Shown piece by piece: positions 1 through 8,514 of a stretch of DNA of 17,409 nt. Origin of the DNA: Phanerochaete sordida. Lineage: Eukaryota; Basidiomycota; Agaricomycetes; Polyporales; Phanerochaetaceae. A program made the translations under genes and the position numbers. The stretch spans positions 1 through 17,409 of the forward strand of contig BPQB01000187.1 of the NCBI GenBank assembly GCA_019973155.2, given 5' to 3'. The stretch's first letter is position 1, and each line of letters starts with the position of its first letter. Below the pieces are notes generated by a model. The model had not been told where the DNA came from. It saw only the letters and a program-made list of their open reading frames with translations, and made no database searches.

Positions 1-127
1 ATATAGCTGGAAGGATGTATAATATCAGTGACAGTTCATTGCCATCAATATGTGTACCATACATGCTCAGATAAATGTTTCATCAAGTCCCTTGAAGTGA
101 ATTGCGTTATTTTTTGCAGCCACTGTA
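1..127 (+). mobile_element. Tc1/mariner-type TIR element, right end (copy A, cut by window start)
   Basis: The last 30 bases (98-127) are the reverse complement of the left terminus of the element that begins at 17283, and closely match the right terminus at 14321-14350. The copy ends in CAGCCACTG followed by TA (126-127), as expected for a Tc1/mariner-type element with a TA target duplication. The 125 bases inside the end align with the right part of the complete copy at 13485-14350, with roughly five of six bases the same by eye, so the orientation is the same. The rest of this copy lies left of the window. It lies inside a transposase gene and ends it at a tyrosine codon. No coding function is visible here. 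Confidence 0.85.
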
Positions 128-721
128 CCCCTCCTTCGAAAGCACTGCACAGAGCGAGTAGCGATCTCCACGGTTGAAGACGTCGGTAAGCTCAGCGCGT
201 TCACCAGGCAGTGATCTTCCGTAGCGGCGGGCGAAGGTGCGGTTGTTCTTGGTGGTTTCGTCGACATAGACAAACTTGTCACCTGTGCCGGAGAAATTGT
301 CGCTGGCAATATGTATGGCAAACTCGTCGCGAAGGGTGTTATTTCGTTCCGCAGCTAGCTTCCGTAGGACTTTGCGAGTGAGCCCAGCTGAGACGAGGTT
401 CCGTTGCAGTGCAGGGAGGGAGATGGAAATGTTGTGCCGAATGGCAAGCCACCATTGTAGCTCGTCAAGATAGAGCTCGGGCTGGAGATTTATGAGACGG
501 TGTAGACTGGTAATGATGGCACGGTCGAGTGTACGAGGTCGCCCCAGGGCGCATGAGATAGGTCGTTCAACGTCGTCATATTGCTCGCGGATGGCGCGCC
601 AGTGGTACAGGCTGGCTAGAGAAACAAGCAAGAGGTCGCAGATGTCATCGGGGTGCCAGCCAGAGTTCCAGAGTCAAAGTGCACATTCCTTCAAGTCACG
701 ACTTATGAGACGACGAGGCAT
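126..721 (-). pseudogene. Tc1/mariner-type (DDE) transposase, truncated by TIR insertion and one internal stop
   Basis: Read on the minus strand, an ATG at 721-719 opens a protein starting MPRRLISRDLKECAL, typical of fungal Tc1/mariner transposases. It has an N-terminal helix-turn-helix region (LWNSGWHPDDICDLLLVS), a second DNA-binding helical region (LYLDELQWWL ... LQRNLVSAGLTRK), and the first catalytic Asp in FVYVDETTKN followed by RTFARRYGRSLPG. The frame is broken by TGA at 674-676, where relatives usually have Arg (CGA to TGA would explain it). The reading frame ends at SKEGY: the TA of the Tyr codon is the TA at the terminus of TIR copy A, so the second half, with the remaining catalytic acidic residues, is displaced beyond the window start or lost. 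About 198 codons remain, roughly the first half of the family. It cannot encode an active transposase. Confidence 0.9.
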
Positions 722-1074
722 AATCATAGGGTACAGGGAACGGTAGCGGGACGAGGGCGACGTCGACGCATCAGGCGCTTACCTGCGGGGGCTTCCCGTT
801 TAGGGATTACCTCTCTGGGAACGCGAGGCAGTTTTGAAGACAGTTCTCATTCATTTCGCAAACTGCTGTAAGGTGTGATGGATGTCAGATCTTGGGCGTT
901 CACCTGCCCGATATGGCAACAGGCGCTCAGCGCCACAAAGGCTTTGGATGGACCGAGGTTACTGGACCTGTGTAGTATTATAGATAGCTTACTCATGTCC
1001 TCCACTTTATGACCAATATGCACTGCTATATGGCCTATTATTACTCATCTACGGAAAACCGTCATGTAACGTAG
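722..1074. other. Non-coding spacer between two transposon remnants
   Basis: This 353-base stretch lies upstream of the minus-strand Tc1 transposase start and upstream of the plus-strand Plavaka remnant. It should contain the outer end of the Tc1-type element carrying that transposase; a run at 731-750 beginning GTACAGGGAACGG may be part of its terminus, but its partner would lie outside the window. It should also contain the left end of the Plavaka element, but no matching inverted repeat was found by eye. No supported gene. Confidence 0.4.
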
Positions 1075-2291
1075 AACGCCAAGGCCGAGAAATGCGTATG
1101 CGGCAAGACATTCAAGGAAGAAAGGGGTTGGAACACGCATGTGAACACGTGTAAGGTAGTGAAAGCGGAGAAGGACAAGGAAGAGTTGGAAAAGATTAGA
1201 CGCTCCAGGCATTTGTGCACTTACCGTTTTGAAGGACGTCTCCGGAAGTCCCTCGATGGACTCAACCCTGCTGCACAAGCTCCAGCGGTCTTTGTTCAAG
1301 GTTTAGGCTGCATTTCGTCGACATCCGTGGGTGGTCTAACGTTTTCTCTAGGTTCTTCTACAAGTCAACAGGCTATTCCAGCCTATACCAGCTACAAAAT
1401 GCCCCCTGCGCCTGGTGGCTTACGCGGATCGCCGCAGCAATCACCTTGTAGTATGGATATTCTGTTTTTTGCTTTGGTTAAAACATGAATCGTGCTAATC
1501 TGGTGTAGACTAGCCAACGGCGAGCTCTGGGCTCCACTGTCATCTGTCTCTGGCCCTGCCTCAAGCCCCATCTCCAGTTGCCTCTCCGCCTCGAGGGCGC
1601 TCACACCAAGAGGTGCCAGTGTCCATGGACCCTCCTAAACCGCCGCTCTTGCCTCGAAGGAAGCTCGTCCCTTTGCCATCTGGCAAGGCGCCAAAGCGGA
1701 ACAACATCAAGGTCGAGTTCCATCATCACAGCGGTTGGCCGACAAAGACCTACCGCTTCTACAACTACAAGACCGAACGACTGACAGAAAGGCAACCCAT
1801 GGAAGCCGTTCTCGTGCTGCAATAACTACGAATTTGCTGACACAGTCCTCTGTTCGGGTATGAAGAAGGATCAAGTCAATACCATACTTGACATCATGCA
1901 GCAAATATCGGAGAAAAAATCCGATTTCTCCTTCACTTCGTTTCAGGATGTTGAGAAGGCTTGGGAACTGGTGTCTGACGGATATCCTGGGGTACGCGAG
2001 CTTTAGATCAGCCACCTAGCTATTTTATTGAACATTTTCTTATTAAATTGGATGTATTGGTACAAAAAGTTCAAGAAGAACATGGTGACTGTGAGTCGCC
2101 TGAAAAAGGACATGATGTACCCAGTACTCTATAGAGATACAAAGGAGCTCGTTAAACTCATGCTCGAAGATCCCAAGCTCTCTCCGCACTTCAAATGGGA
2201 TGCCCGTCGGACAAGCAAGTGGGAGGGTGAGAAGTGGGAGCAGTTCTGGGAGCCTGAGCCCTTGATAGGAGAGTATATGTGGGACGTTCAG

Positions 2292-2355
2292 GTTTGTACT
2301 CCTGTGCATTACCCGTACCACTGATATATGTTAAATTTGGTCTGATTTAAATCAG
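2292..2355 (+). other. Intron in the Plavaka pseudogene
   Basis: This 64-nt segment begins GTTTGT, ends ATCAG, and separates the exon ending YMWDVQ from the exon leading into GIYLYADKNKLS. Removing it restores the spacing usual for Plavaka proteins. Confidence 0.65.
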
Positions 2356-2795
2356 AGCCAATGCCTGAAGGGTGGGACGCCGCTGGGAATTTACTTGTAT
2401 GCTGACAAAAACAAGCTGTCTTTCTTTGGAACATAGATGGGATATCCTGTCATAATGCAAATCATGAACCTGAATGCAAACGTTTGACATGGACCGGGAC
2501 TGAGTGGCGGTCATATCGTCGGCTTCCTTTCGGATGTGAGTGATCTTATTTATCGATGCCTTATGGCGTCACAAGTAACAACTTTCAAGGTCGGCGATCC
2601 TGCGGACTATGCAGGGACCTCAACCTGGGCAAACCACAAGCGGAGAGTTTGGCATGAATCCATGCAGAAGATTATCGAGCCGTTGCTTCCTGAGGTTTCT
2701 AACGTAGACTGTGGTATGACAGTCCAGTGCAGGGATAGGATCACTCGGTGCTTCTACACTTTCCTCAATATATTCGCCGGTGATTATGAGGAGCA

Positions 2796-2846
2796 GTATG
2801 TGCAATTTCATTTTGCTCACGTCCACTTCCAACTCACTGTATCCAG
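2796..2846 (+). other. 51-nt intron in the Plavaka pseudogene
   Basis: It begins GTATGT and ends ATCCAG. Splicing joins DYEEQ directly to ACMCLLRGNNSNFPCP, which is the uninterrupted order in this family. The intron is a multiple of three with no stop, so the unspliced frame stays open through it. Confidence 0.75.
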
Positions 2847-5277
2847 GGCTTGCATGTGCCTCCTTCGAGGCAACAACAGCAATTTCCCCTGCCCAGCATG
2901 CAAAGTACTCAAGGAAAACTTGGTGAAGCTGGACCAGGAGTGAGAGGAACGAATAGTGGAAGAAGTCACGGAGGCAATGGATTATGATCTAGCGAGCGAG
3001 CAAGCAAGAGGAGGAGACTCGACGAATAGGAATTTGTCCAGTCAATGTAAGTCACCGATGTCATTTTTCAGTCAACCACAGGTAGAGATTGATTGATTGG
3101 GCTGGTTTATCTAGAACGTGGTATGGATTTGGCCTCAGTCAGATCCCTTCAAGGCTAGCTCTTTTGACGGGCTTCATTATTACGGTAACAGGGTTTTCGA
3201 GTACCACTGCATGAAGAAACTCAAGACACGGCTGAACAACTACGAAGCCAACAGCTGGCGTTTCAATGTTAAGCTGAATGAGGCGTATGAAAATATTCTT
3301 TCCAAAATTCTAGATCGATTCATACTGACTGTATAATCTCACAATAAAATCAAGAATGTACTTTGATGGCGAGAGCTTCACCATTTTCCCAACGGCTTTA
3401 CGCACATCAACTTCACTGATGAATTAAAGTATGATAACCTCGCAAAGGTGTGTGGTCTCTTATCATTGGCTCTGGCGGTGTCTGCGGTTCTCAAGCAGTA
3501 CAAGGGGTCTTGTGCCTTTGAAGGCACTGGCCTGATGCTTGCTGTTATTCCAGAATGTGGCCCAGCGCCATATTAAGGTCAAAAATGTGCTGCTTGCGCC
3601 TTAGACGTTGTGGACCTGTGGTTCAAACGGGTGATGACAACCTGCAAGGGCGCGGAAGTCACATGCGGTCTAAATTTGATGTCTGGGCATCTGGCTCTTC
3701 AGGGACCGTGTCGGCCCTATTTTGGCCAATGGCCAGATATCGGCGGTACTTTCTTTTGTGTTATAAAATGGTGGCTAACCAGTCAATCAGGTCATTGTTC
3801 ATGCATGTTACAACGTGTTCTCGAAGAAGAAATGCCCTCGGGAATACACACTCATATGGCTCATCAGGAACTACACTATCTGCAAAACCCTTGGCAGGCT
3901 GAAGGTTCATACAGAGAAGAGCTTGCATGAGCTGGAGCAGGCCATCTTGGACTTTGGAACCATTCTACAGATATGCATATACTCTCTTCCTTTTATTCAG
4001 GTATAGCCTGTACTGACTGACCCTGCAAGAGTACAAACAGTATGCAGATGGCGATGTGAGGCCCAAAGACTGGAACGTCATCAAGATTCACATCCAGAAG
4101 CACATTCCCGGAGACATCAGGCTCAAGGGCTCCCTGCTAGCACGACAATAAAGCAGTCAGAGAAATTCCACTGACTTATGCGGAAGCACTACCTCAATCG
4201 TACAAATTTCAAGGAAGTAATGGAACAGGTAAGTTTCTGTTCATGGTTGAACAGGGTCAGTTATTTATCTATATGATATGATAGCTTGCGAACTGGGACC
4301 ATTGGTTTTTTGTTGTGAATACCATTTGATCGAGGCCTGGGATCTACTGATCAAGGAGTTCAAAGATCAGATCAAGGCTGAAGAGGAGAAAAAGAACCCA
4401 AAAGTCTCCGCCAGGGCCAAGCAAAAACTTTGAGACACGAACCAGTAGGGGCAAATATATCTTGGAGGAGAAGATCTGGTCAGCACCTACAAGGCCTTTG
4501 AGCAGGTGCACCAAGGAGACCTCGCTTACAAGGACATGAGGGTCAAGCTCAACGCGTTTTTTTTTTTCCACGTATTCCTCAACCACGCCGAAAATCGGGA
4601 AAATTCCAAGTGGGAGAACGAACCTGAAGATTACGTTTACAAGGCCCGATTGAGGGCGACAGACACAGCATGTACTTATTTGTCCCTTTGCAAAAACTTG
4701 TACTAAATACCGTCAAAATCAGCTCCTTCTGTGCCGGTACCTGGAAGTCGAGTTTGAGTCTGTGGAGAACTGGGAGCTGGACCAAGACAAGCTCTGCTGC
4801 AATCCCAACTTCCACAAGAACGGAGCTCAGTACAACAGCGTATTGTTCAAGTCGATCGAAGGGGTCTACGTCTTTGCCAGGCTCATTTGCACCTTCATAT
4901 GCACCACAGATGGTCATTGACTTCCCATGACGCTTGTTCAGCCCTATGATGTTGGAATTCCGAGTAAACCTTGCATCATAGACAAGGACTTCAAGCTTCA
5001 TCGTGTCAAAATTTGCTCTCGGAAGAATTCTCAAGTTATTCCGCTTTGGTCTATAGAGCGCGGCGCCCTTCTATGCTGGGACTCGATCAATCCAGATGAG
5101 TACGTAGTTGTGGACACAGTGGACGCCGATATGTTCCTTCGGGTTCAGAAGATGTTTCCCCGGTATCTCATTAATGCCGGAGAGGAGGAGAGCTTCGGCT
5201 CAGGCTCGAAAGATATGAGGGACAGCTCTGAGAACCAGGACAGCGCCAAAGGTAATCCGGAATTGCACAGCCCATAG

Positions 5278-5621
5278 ACTATGTTATTATATTTGCATTG
5301 TATTCTTTTCATTTCTATTATGTCTAGTACGAAGCACACCATGACAGTTGTTAAATTGTTTCCACCTCGGACTCATCCACGGTTAAATTTCCATATATGG
5401 AACACTTACTTTGATCTTGCGCCACTATGTTGTTGCTCACGGTGAGTTGTCTCTGCGGTCGAACACAAGCTTCTTTCACTGACAGAACAGATATACCTGA
5501 CCTGCATTAATGCAAAATGCGGCGGTTATTGTCAACTAGATGCTGGTCGGGGTCTTTTGTCTGCACACAGATGCCACCACCATCCAGCCAGTCTCACCTG
5601 CTAGTGGACACGTCAGACAGG
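5278..5621. other. 3' flank of the Plavaka remnant, no gene
   Basis: After the Plavaka reading frame stops at 5275-5277 there is an AT-rich stretch, then mixed sequence up to the first recognisable repeat at 5622. The right terminus of the Plavaka element should be near here. A CACTATG at about 5423 was noted, but no partner was found on the left side, so no boundary is called. Confidence 0.35.
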
Positions 5622-6265
5622 CCGTACGGTCTGTTGACCCACCTGGAGCCTTGCAAGTGGCAGCATGGGAGGATGGGACAGGTGGACTTGCTGTCGGGTG
5701 AGTTAGCTCAGCAACGCACAAGCACAGTACCCGAGGCCGCGCCGTAGAGTGTGTCGGCCCAGCAGCAGTTGGGCAAGCCTCGATGTGCGAAGACAGAACG
5801 CAAGAGCGCGCTGTAGGGCTTGTCGGCCCAGCAGCAGTTCTGCGAGCAGCGGCGCAGAACGGAAAGGCCCAGAATGACCGCCGCAGGGCCAGCGCACAAA
5901 ACCAGTATGTGAGAACGCGCCGTAGGGCGTGTCGACCCAGCGGCGGTCCTGCAAGCCTCGACGCGCAAAGATAGAACGCGTGGAATGCGCTGTAGGGCTG
6001 GTCTGCCCAGCAGCGGCTCTGCGACCGACAGTACGGAAGGGAGATGCTTAGAAGAACCACCGGAGGTCTTGGTGGCCCAATGGCGACCGTTCGAGCAACA
6101 GGGCGAAAGGAGGAGCCCTGCGAGGACCACCATAGGGTGTGTTGGCCCAGCGATGGCCCAGCAAGTGGCAGCGCCAGAGGAAAGGACTCGCCAGAAGACT
6201 GATGGTGTTCTGACGAGAATGGCACAAGACAACGCAGCGTGGTTGCAACAAAGATTTGTGGAGGC
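5622..6265 (+). repeat. Degenerate tandem array with ~70-bp period
   Basis: A GC-rich core of the form C[CT]GTAGGGC.TGTCGGCCCAG recurs with near-constant spacing. Unit starts are about 5742, 5811, 5881 (partial, 39 bp), 5920, 5990, 6060, 6130 and a weaker one near 6199, with an older-looking unit at 5622. The 18-mer GTCGGCCCAGCAGCAGTT is exact at 5753-5770 and 5822-5839. Because 70 is not a multiple of three, the copies are read in different frames, and the long minus-strand open frames here are a by-product of GC-rich repeats. It sits between the Plavaka 3' end and a TATA box at 6379, so it may be a decayed subterminal repeat of the transposon or an upstream array of the next gene. Confidence 0.8.
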
Positions 6266-6378
6266 CACATGATGGTGAGTTCCATGTACCCCTTCCTCAG
6301 TGACAAAAGACAGTTGCTTTTTGATGCTCTGATCTGTCAATGTGTTGTCCGTTTCCTTTGTCTTGTCAGCCATTTGGG

Positions 6379-6385
6379 TATAAAA
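6379..6385 (+). promoter_or_regulatory. TATA box with CT-rich initiator region
   Basis: TATAAAA lies 77 bases before the ATG at 6462 and is followed by a strongly CT-rich stretch (about 6386-6461). This is the usual layout of basidiomycete pol II promoters. Confidence 0.6.
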
Positions 6386-6461
6386 TCCCTCTGATTTCCT
6401 CTCTCTGCCCTCCACGCATTGACTCTATCTCTCTTTCCAAGTCCTCCTTTCTCACCTACTC

Positions 6462-7034
6462 ATGCCTCCAGGAACACGCTCAATGACCGCTGACCTTGAC
6501 AGCGGCGACCACAACATTCAGCCTGTGGACAGCGTTGACGAGGTCATCCTCCTCCTGAACCATTGTGATATCACTGATGGGCTTCGTGTTGCTCCCTGCG
6601 AGCGCAACGATTGGGAGGACCGTGGCCTGGGCGACTTGGACCCAGGGCAAGAATTGGTGTATCCCTCCCCCAAGTCTCCATCTTTCTCCACTCAGACATT
6701 CGAGCTGGCTGTCGACCAGCCATGCAAGCCAGCCCCAACCCCCTCAAAAGACGGAAAAACTTGCAAACAGGCGGGGAAGGCCAAGTGAAAGGCGAGGGCG
6801 AAGTTGAAGATCACCCCAAGCACTTACAAGATACGGTCTTCGTTATCCAAGAAGTACACTAGTGGCCGTTTGGTTCCCCTGGCTGACTTTGAGATGCGGC
6901 TCATCAAGACTGTGGCTCGTGGCGTGTATACTGTCATGGATATGACGGTCCTGCCCTATTTTTCGCCGATTTATTGCGATTTTCCCTGGTTTAATCCAGC
7001 GCTTGAGCAGCCCTCAACGCATCCGGAGTCATAG
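6462..7034 (+). pseudogene. Unrecognised protein, one internal stop; possibly a truncated first exon
   Basis: The ATG at 6462 follows a TATA/CT-rich promoter. The frame runs 108 codons to TGA at 6786-6788 and then stays open in the same frame to 7032-7034, so about 190 codons are open apart from one stop. The first part is acidic (DLDSGDHNIQPVDSVDEV) and Pro/Ser-rich. Around the stop it becomes Lys/Ala-rich (GKTCKQAGKAK, then KARAKLKITP). The later part reads SGRLVPLADFEMRLIKTV. No domain was recognised. The tail after about 6955 looks less protein-like and may be intergenic or inserted sequence. The TGA could be a decayed CGA Arg codon. It is the first of three co-directional genes that are not transposases; whether it was ever linked to the TET/JBP-like gene downstream is unknown. 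Confidence 0.45.
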
Positions 7035-7728
7035 CCGCCCAGGGCGCGCGCTTGGCTCAGACGCCAGCGCTCCTGACGGCGCATCACACCACAGCCGCCA
7101 GCGTCCTCGATGCGCATTCATTTGCAAAAACCTCAATATCCGAATAGCACTAAACAGCAGAAGTTCATAGTTATTTCATAAATATTTTGCTTTTTGGTGT
7201 CTATTTATATTTTCCCATAGATTTAGCTTTTAATTTGGTTCTAATCATTTTATTCCGGCTTTTTGCATACTATTCAAAGATAATCAGAGTCTAGTTGGCT
7301 TCTCTATGCGCAACATGTCTGTTAACATTCAGATAGCTGCAGAAAAGGCGAAAATATCAACTAAATAGCAGCTAAATAGTAGCTAAATAGTAGCCAAATA
7401 TTGACAAAGTTGTACTACTCCCCTATTCTGTTATTTGGCAGTATTCAGCATGAAATATAAGTATTTGGATATTGAGATTTCTACAGATGTTACTGTCAGT
7501 CCATTACGTGTCAGAACAGCCCCAGGGCTCTGCGCGTAGCCTCGTGATCTCCCCGGGCCGAAACCATCATGCCTGATGACTCCCCGGACGCAGCCTCGCC
7601 GAAAGGCCAGGAATACTCAGCCACGCTGATGCATCTCCGACCTGTTTCACCCTTCGATCTCAAGCGCTCTGAAACGCGCGCGACTTTCACATCACATGAT
7701 TGCCTGGTCCGTGCGCAGCCCTCAGTAG
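7035..7728. other. Non-coding region with an AT-rich island
   Basis: The edges (7035-7120 and 7510-7728) are GC-rich, while about 7125-7510 is strongly AT-rich. The composition jump suggests an inserted repeat, but no terminal repeat or target duplication was found by eye. An 11-bp tandem repeat lies inside the island (7359-7402). A short open frame from 7569 shows nothing recognisable. Confidence 0.45.
7359..7402 (+). repeat. 11-bp tandem repeat, four units
   Basis: The units are AACTAAATAGC (7359), AGCTAAATAGT (7370), AGCTAAATAGT (7381) and AGCCAAATATT (7392). The two middle units are identical and the outer ones differ by two or three bases. Confidence 0.85.
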
Positions 7729-7736
7729 TATATATA
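7729..7736 (+). promoter_or_regulatory. TATA box of the TET/JBP-like gene
   Basis: TATATATA lies about 35 bases upstream of a TC-rich stretch (7756-7775, GTCATCTCGACCTC) and upstream of the first apparent splice donor at 7790. It is placed properly for transcription of the dioxygenase gene. Confidence 0.6.
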
Positions 7737-7770
7737 CCCCTGCTCCTGTAGCGTGTCCGTCATCTCGACC

Positions 7771-7848
7771 TCTTGGTCAATACGGACAGGTAAGTCTCCG
7801 TTGTATGGTAGTTTACTATGCTAATGTTATCTTGGTCAATACGGACAG
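7771..7848 (+). repeat. Exact 19-bp direct repeat bordering a 59-nt intron
   Basis: TCTTGGTCAATACGGACAG occurs at 7771-7789 and again at 7830-7848. The first copy is the end of the upstream exon, followed directly by GTAAGT (donor at 7790). The second copy is the 3' end of the same apparent intron, so both copies end in the CAG of a splice junction. A branch-point-like CTAAT (7821-7825) precedes the second copy. Intron 7790-7848 is 59 nt. Confidence 0.8.
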
Positions 7849-8044
7849 CTGAATAAGTTGTGCGCCAGCAGCGTGACTCGCTCCGCCGCGCCTCGTTGTC
7901 GTCGTCCCCGTTTGTTGTCTCTCGTGCGGCGCTGTACCCTCGGTCCGCAACATATACAGCCCGTCAACTGGCCTCCTTGAAGCAGGTCCCTGCCCTATCC
8001 TCTCTTTTGAAAGAGGGCCTTCGGCTTATTCGCTGAGACGGCCG

Positions 8045-8102
8045 GTAAGTGTTGCTTTAAATTAGTCACGGAATGTCGCTACTTACCTGCTGCAATCAAT
8101 AG
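8045..8102 (+). other. 58-nt intron in the TET/JBP-like gene
   Basis: The donor is GTAAGT and the acceptor is AATAG. The phase-2 junction joins CG to A and gives DGRTPMLL, the usual family sequence. Confidence 0.75.
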
Positions 8103-8332
8103 AACGCCTATGCTCCTTGTGCAGCGAATCAGTAAGCTGATATGTGCAGCGCTTGGTGGCTTCCCAGGCGAGCCATCCAAGTGGGAAGGCGTCTTGGAAG
8201 CTGCCAGCACCGCGATGTCTGAAGCTATCGTCGACTTCAAGTTTCCTGCTCAAGGCGATCAGCGGGGTACATATCGAGCAGTGACTGTCGGGACATCCTT
8301 TGAAGGCAGGCAGAAGGTGTGTTACATCTTTT

Positions 8333-8359
8333 GAGGTTAGCGATGCAATCGCTAACCTC
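8333..8359 (+). promoter_or_regulatory. Perfect 12-bp hairpin around an intron branch point
   Basis: GAGGTTAGCGAT (8333-8344), loop GCA (8345-8347) and ATCGCTAACCTC (8348-8359) form a perfect stem. It lies inside the 51-nt intron 8317-8367 (donor GTGTGT, acceptor CTACAG). The only good branch-point match, CTAAC at 8352-8356, lies in the 3' arm, 11-12 nt from the acceptor AG. Confidence 0.85.
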
Positions 8360-8461
8360 GTCTACAGATCCTTGGTATTCTATGCCAGACGCCACATAAC
8401 CAGGTAGTCTTGAACAAGCTGATGTCGAGCTCGAGCGTCAAGCGAATCTCTGTTGCTAGCA

Positions 8462-8514
8462 GTAAGTCTTTATCCATTATTTGTTTCTGCTTCAAACTAG
8501 CTAACATATTCTAG
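8462..8514 (+). other. 53-nt intron in the TET/JBP-like gene
   Basis: The donor is GTAAGT, with branch-point-like CTAAC at 8501-8505 and acceptor TTCTAG. Splicing joins ISVAS to MFAFHAPKLY, which matches the family. Confidence 0.8.

Larger units (their letters stand above)
1075..5277 (+). pseudogene. Plavaka-type (CACTA-like) DNA transposase, multi-exon, degenerate
   Basis: The pieces run in the order expected for a Plavaka transposase. An N-terminal zinc finger lies at 1093-1152 (Cys 1093, Cys 1099, His 1138, Cys 1150; CVCGKTFKEERGWNTH). A conserved block (ADTVLCSGMKKDQVNTIL) lies near 1830-1990. SPHFKWDARR to YMWDVQ lies at about 2180-2291. The motif GIYLYADKNKLSFFGT lies at 2386-2433, with its Asp at 2404-2406. 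VWHESMQKII ... FAGDYEEQ comes before an intron at 2796-2846, followed by GNNSNFPCPACK. A SFDGLHYYG block is near 3160, DWNVIKIHIQKHIPGD near 4070-4120, and NRTNFKEVMEQ to 4229. The C-terminal domain at about 4760-5200 ends DEYVVVDTVDADMFLR. In-frame stops occur at 2434, 2485, 2941, 4172 and 4918. The block at 3555-3930 and the region near 4330-4700 are hard to frame. No ATG precedes the zinc finger (TAG at 1072), so the start is lost. Not functional. Confidence 0.9.

Noticed and set aside
5420..5430. CACTATG as the Plavaka (CACTA-like) right terminus
   Set aside because: No inverted partner could be found near 722-1074 and no 3-bp target duplication could be shown.
5536..6306. Long minus-strand open frame of 256 codons (with a second overlapping one of 235 codons)
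   Set aside because: They lie over a GC-rich array with 70-bp period, which puts the same repeat in successive frames and suppresses stops. There is no consistent protein repeat and no known motif.
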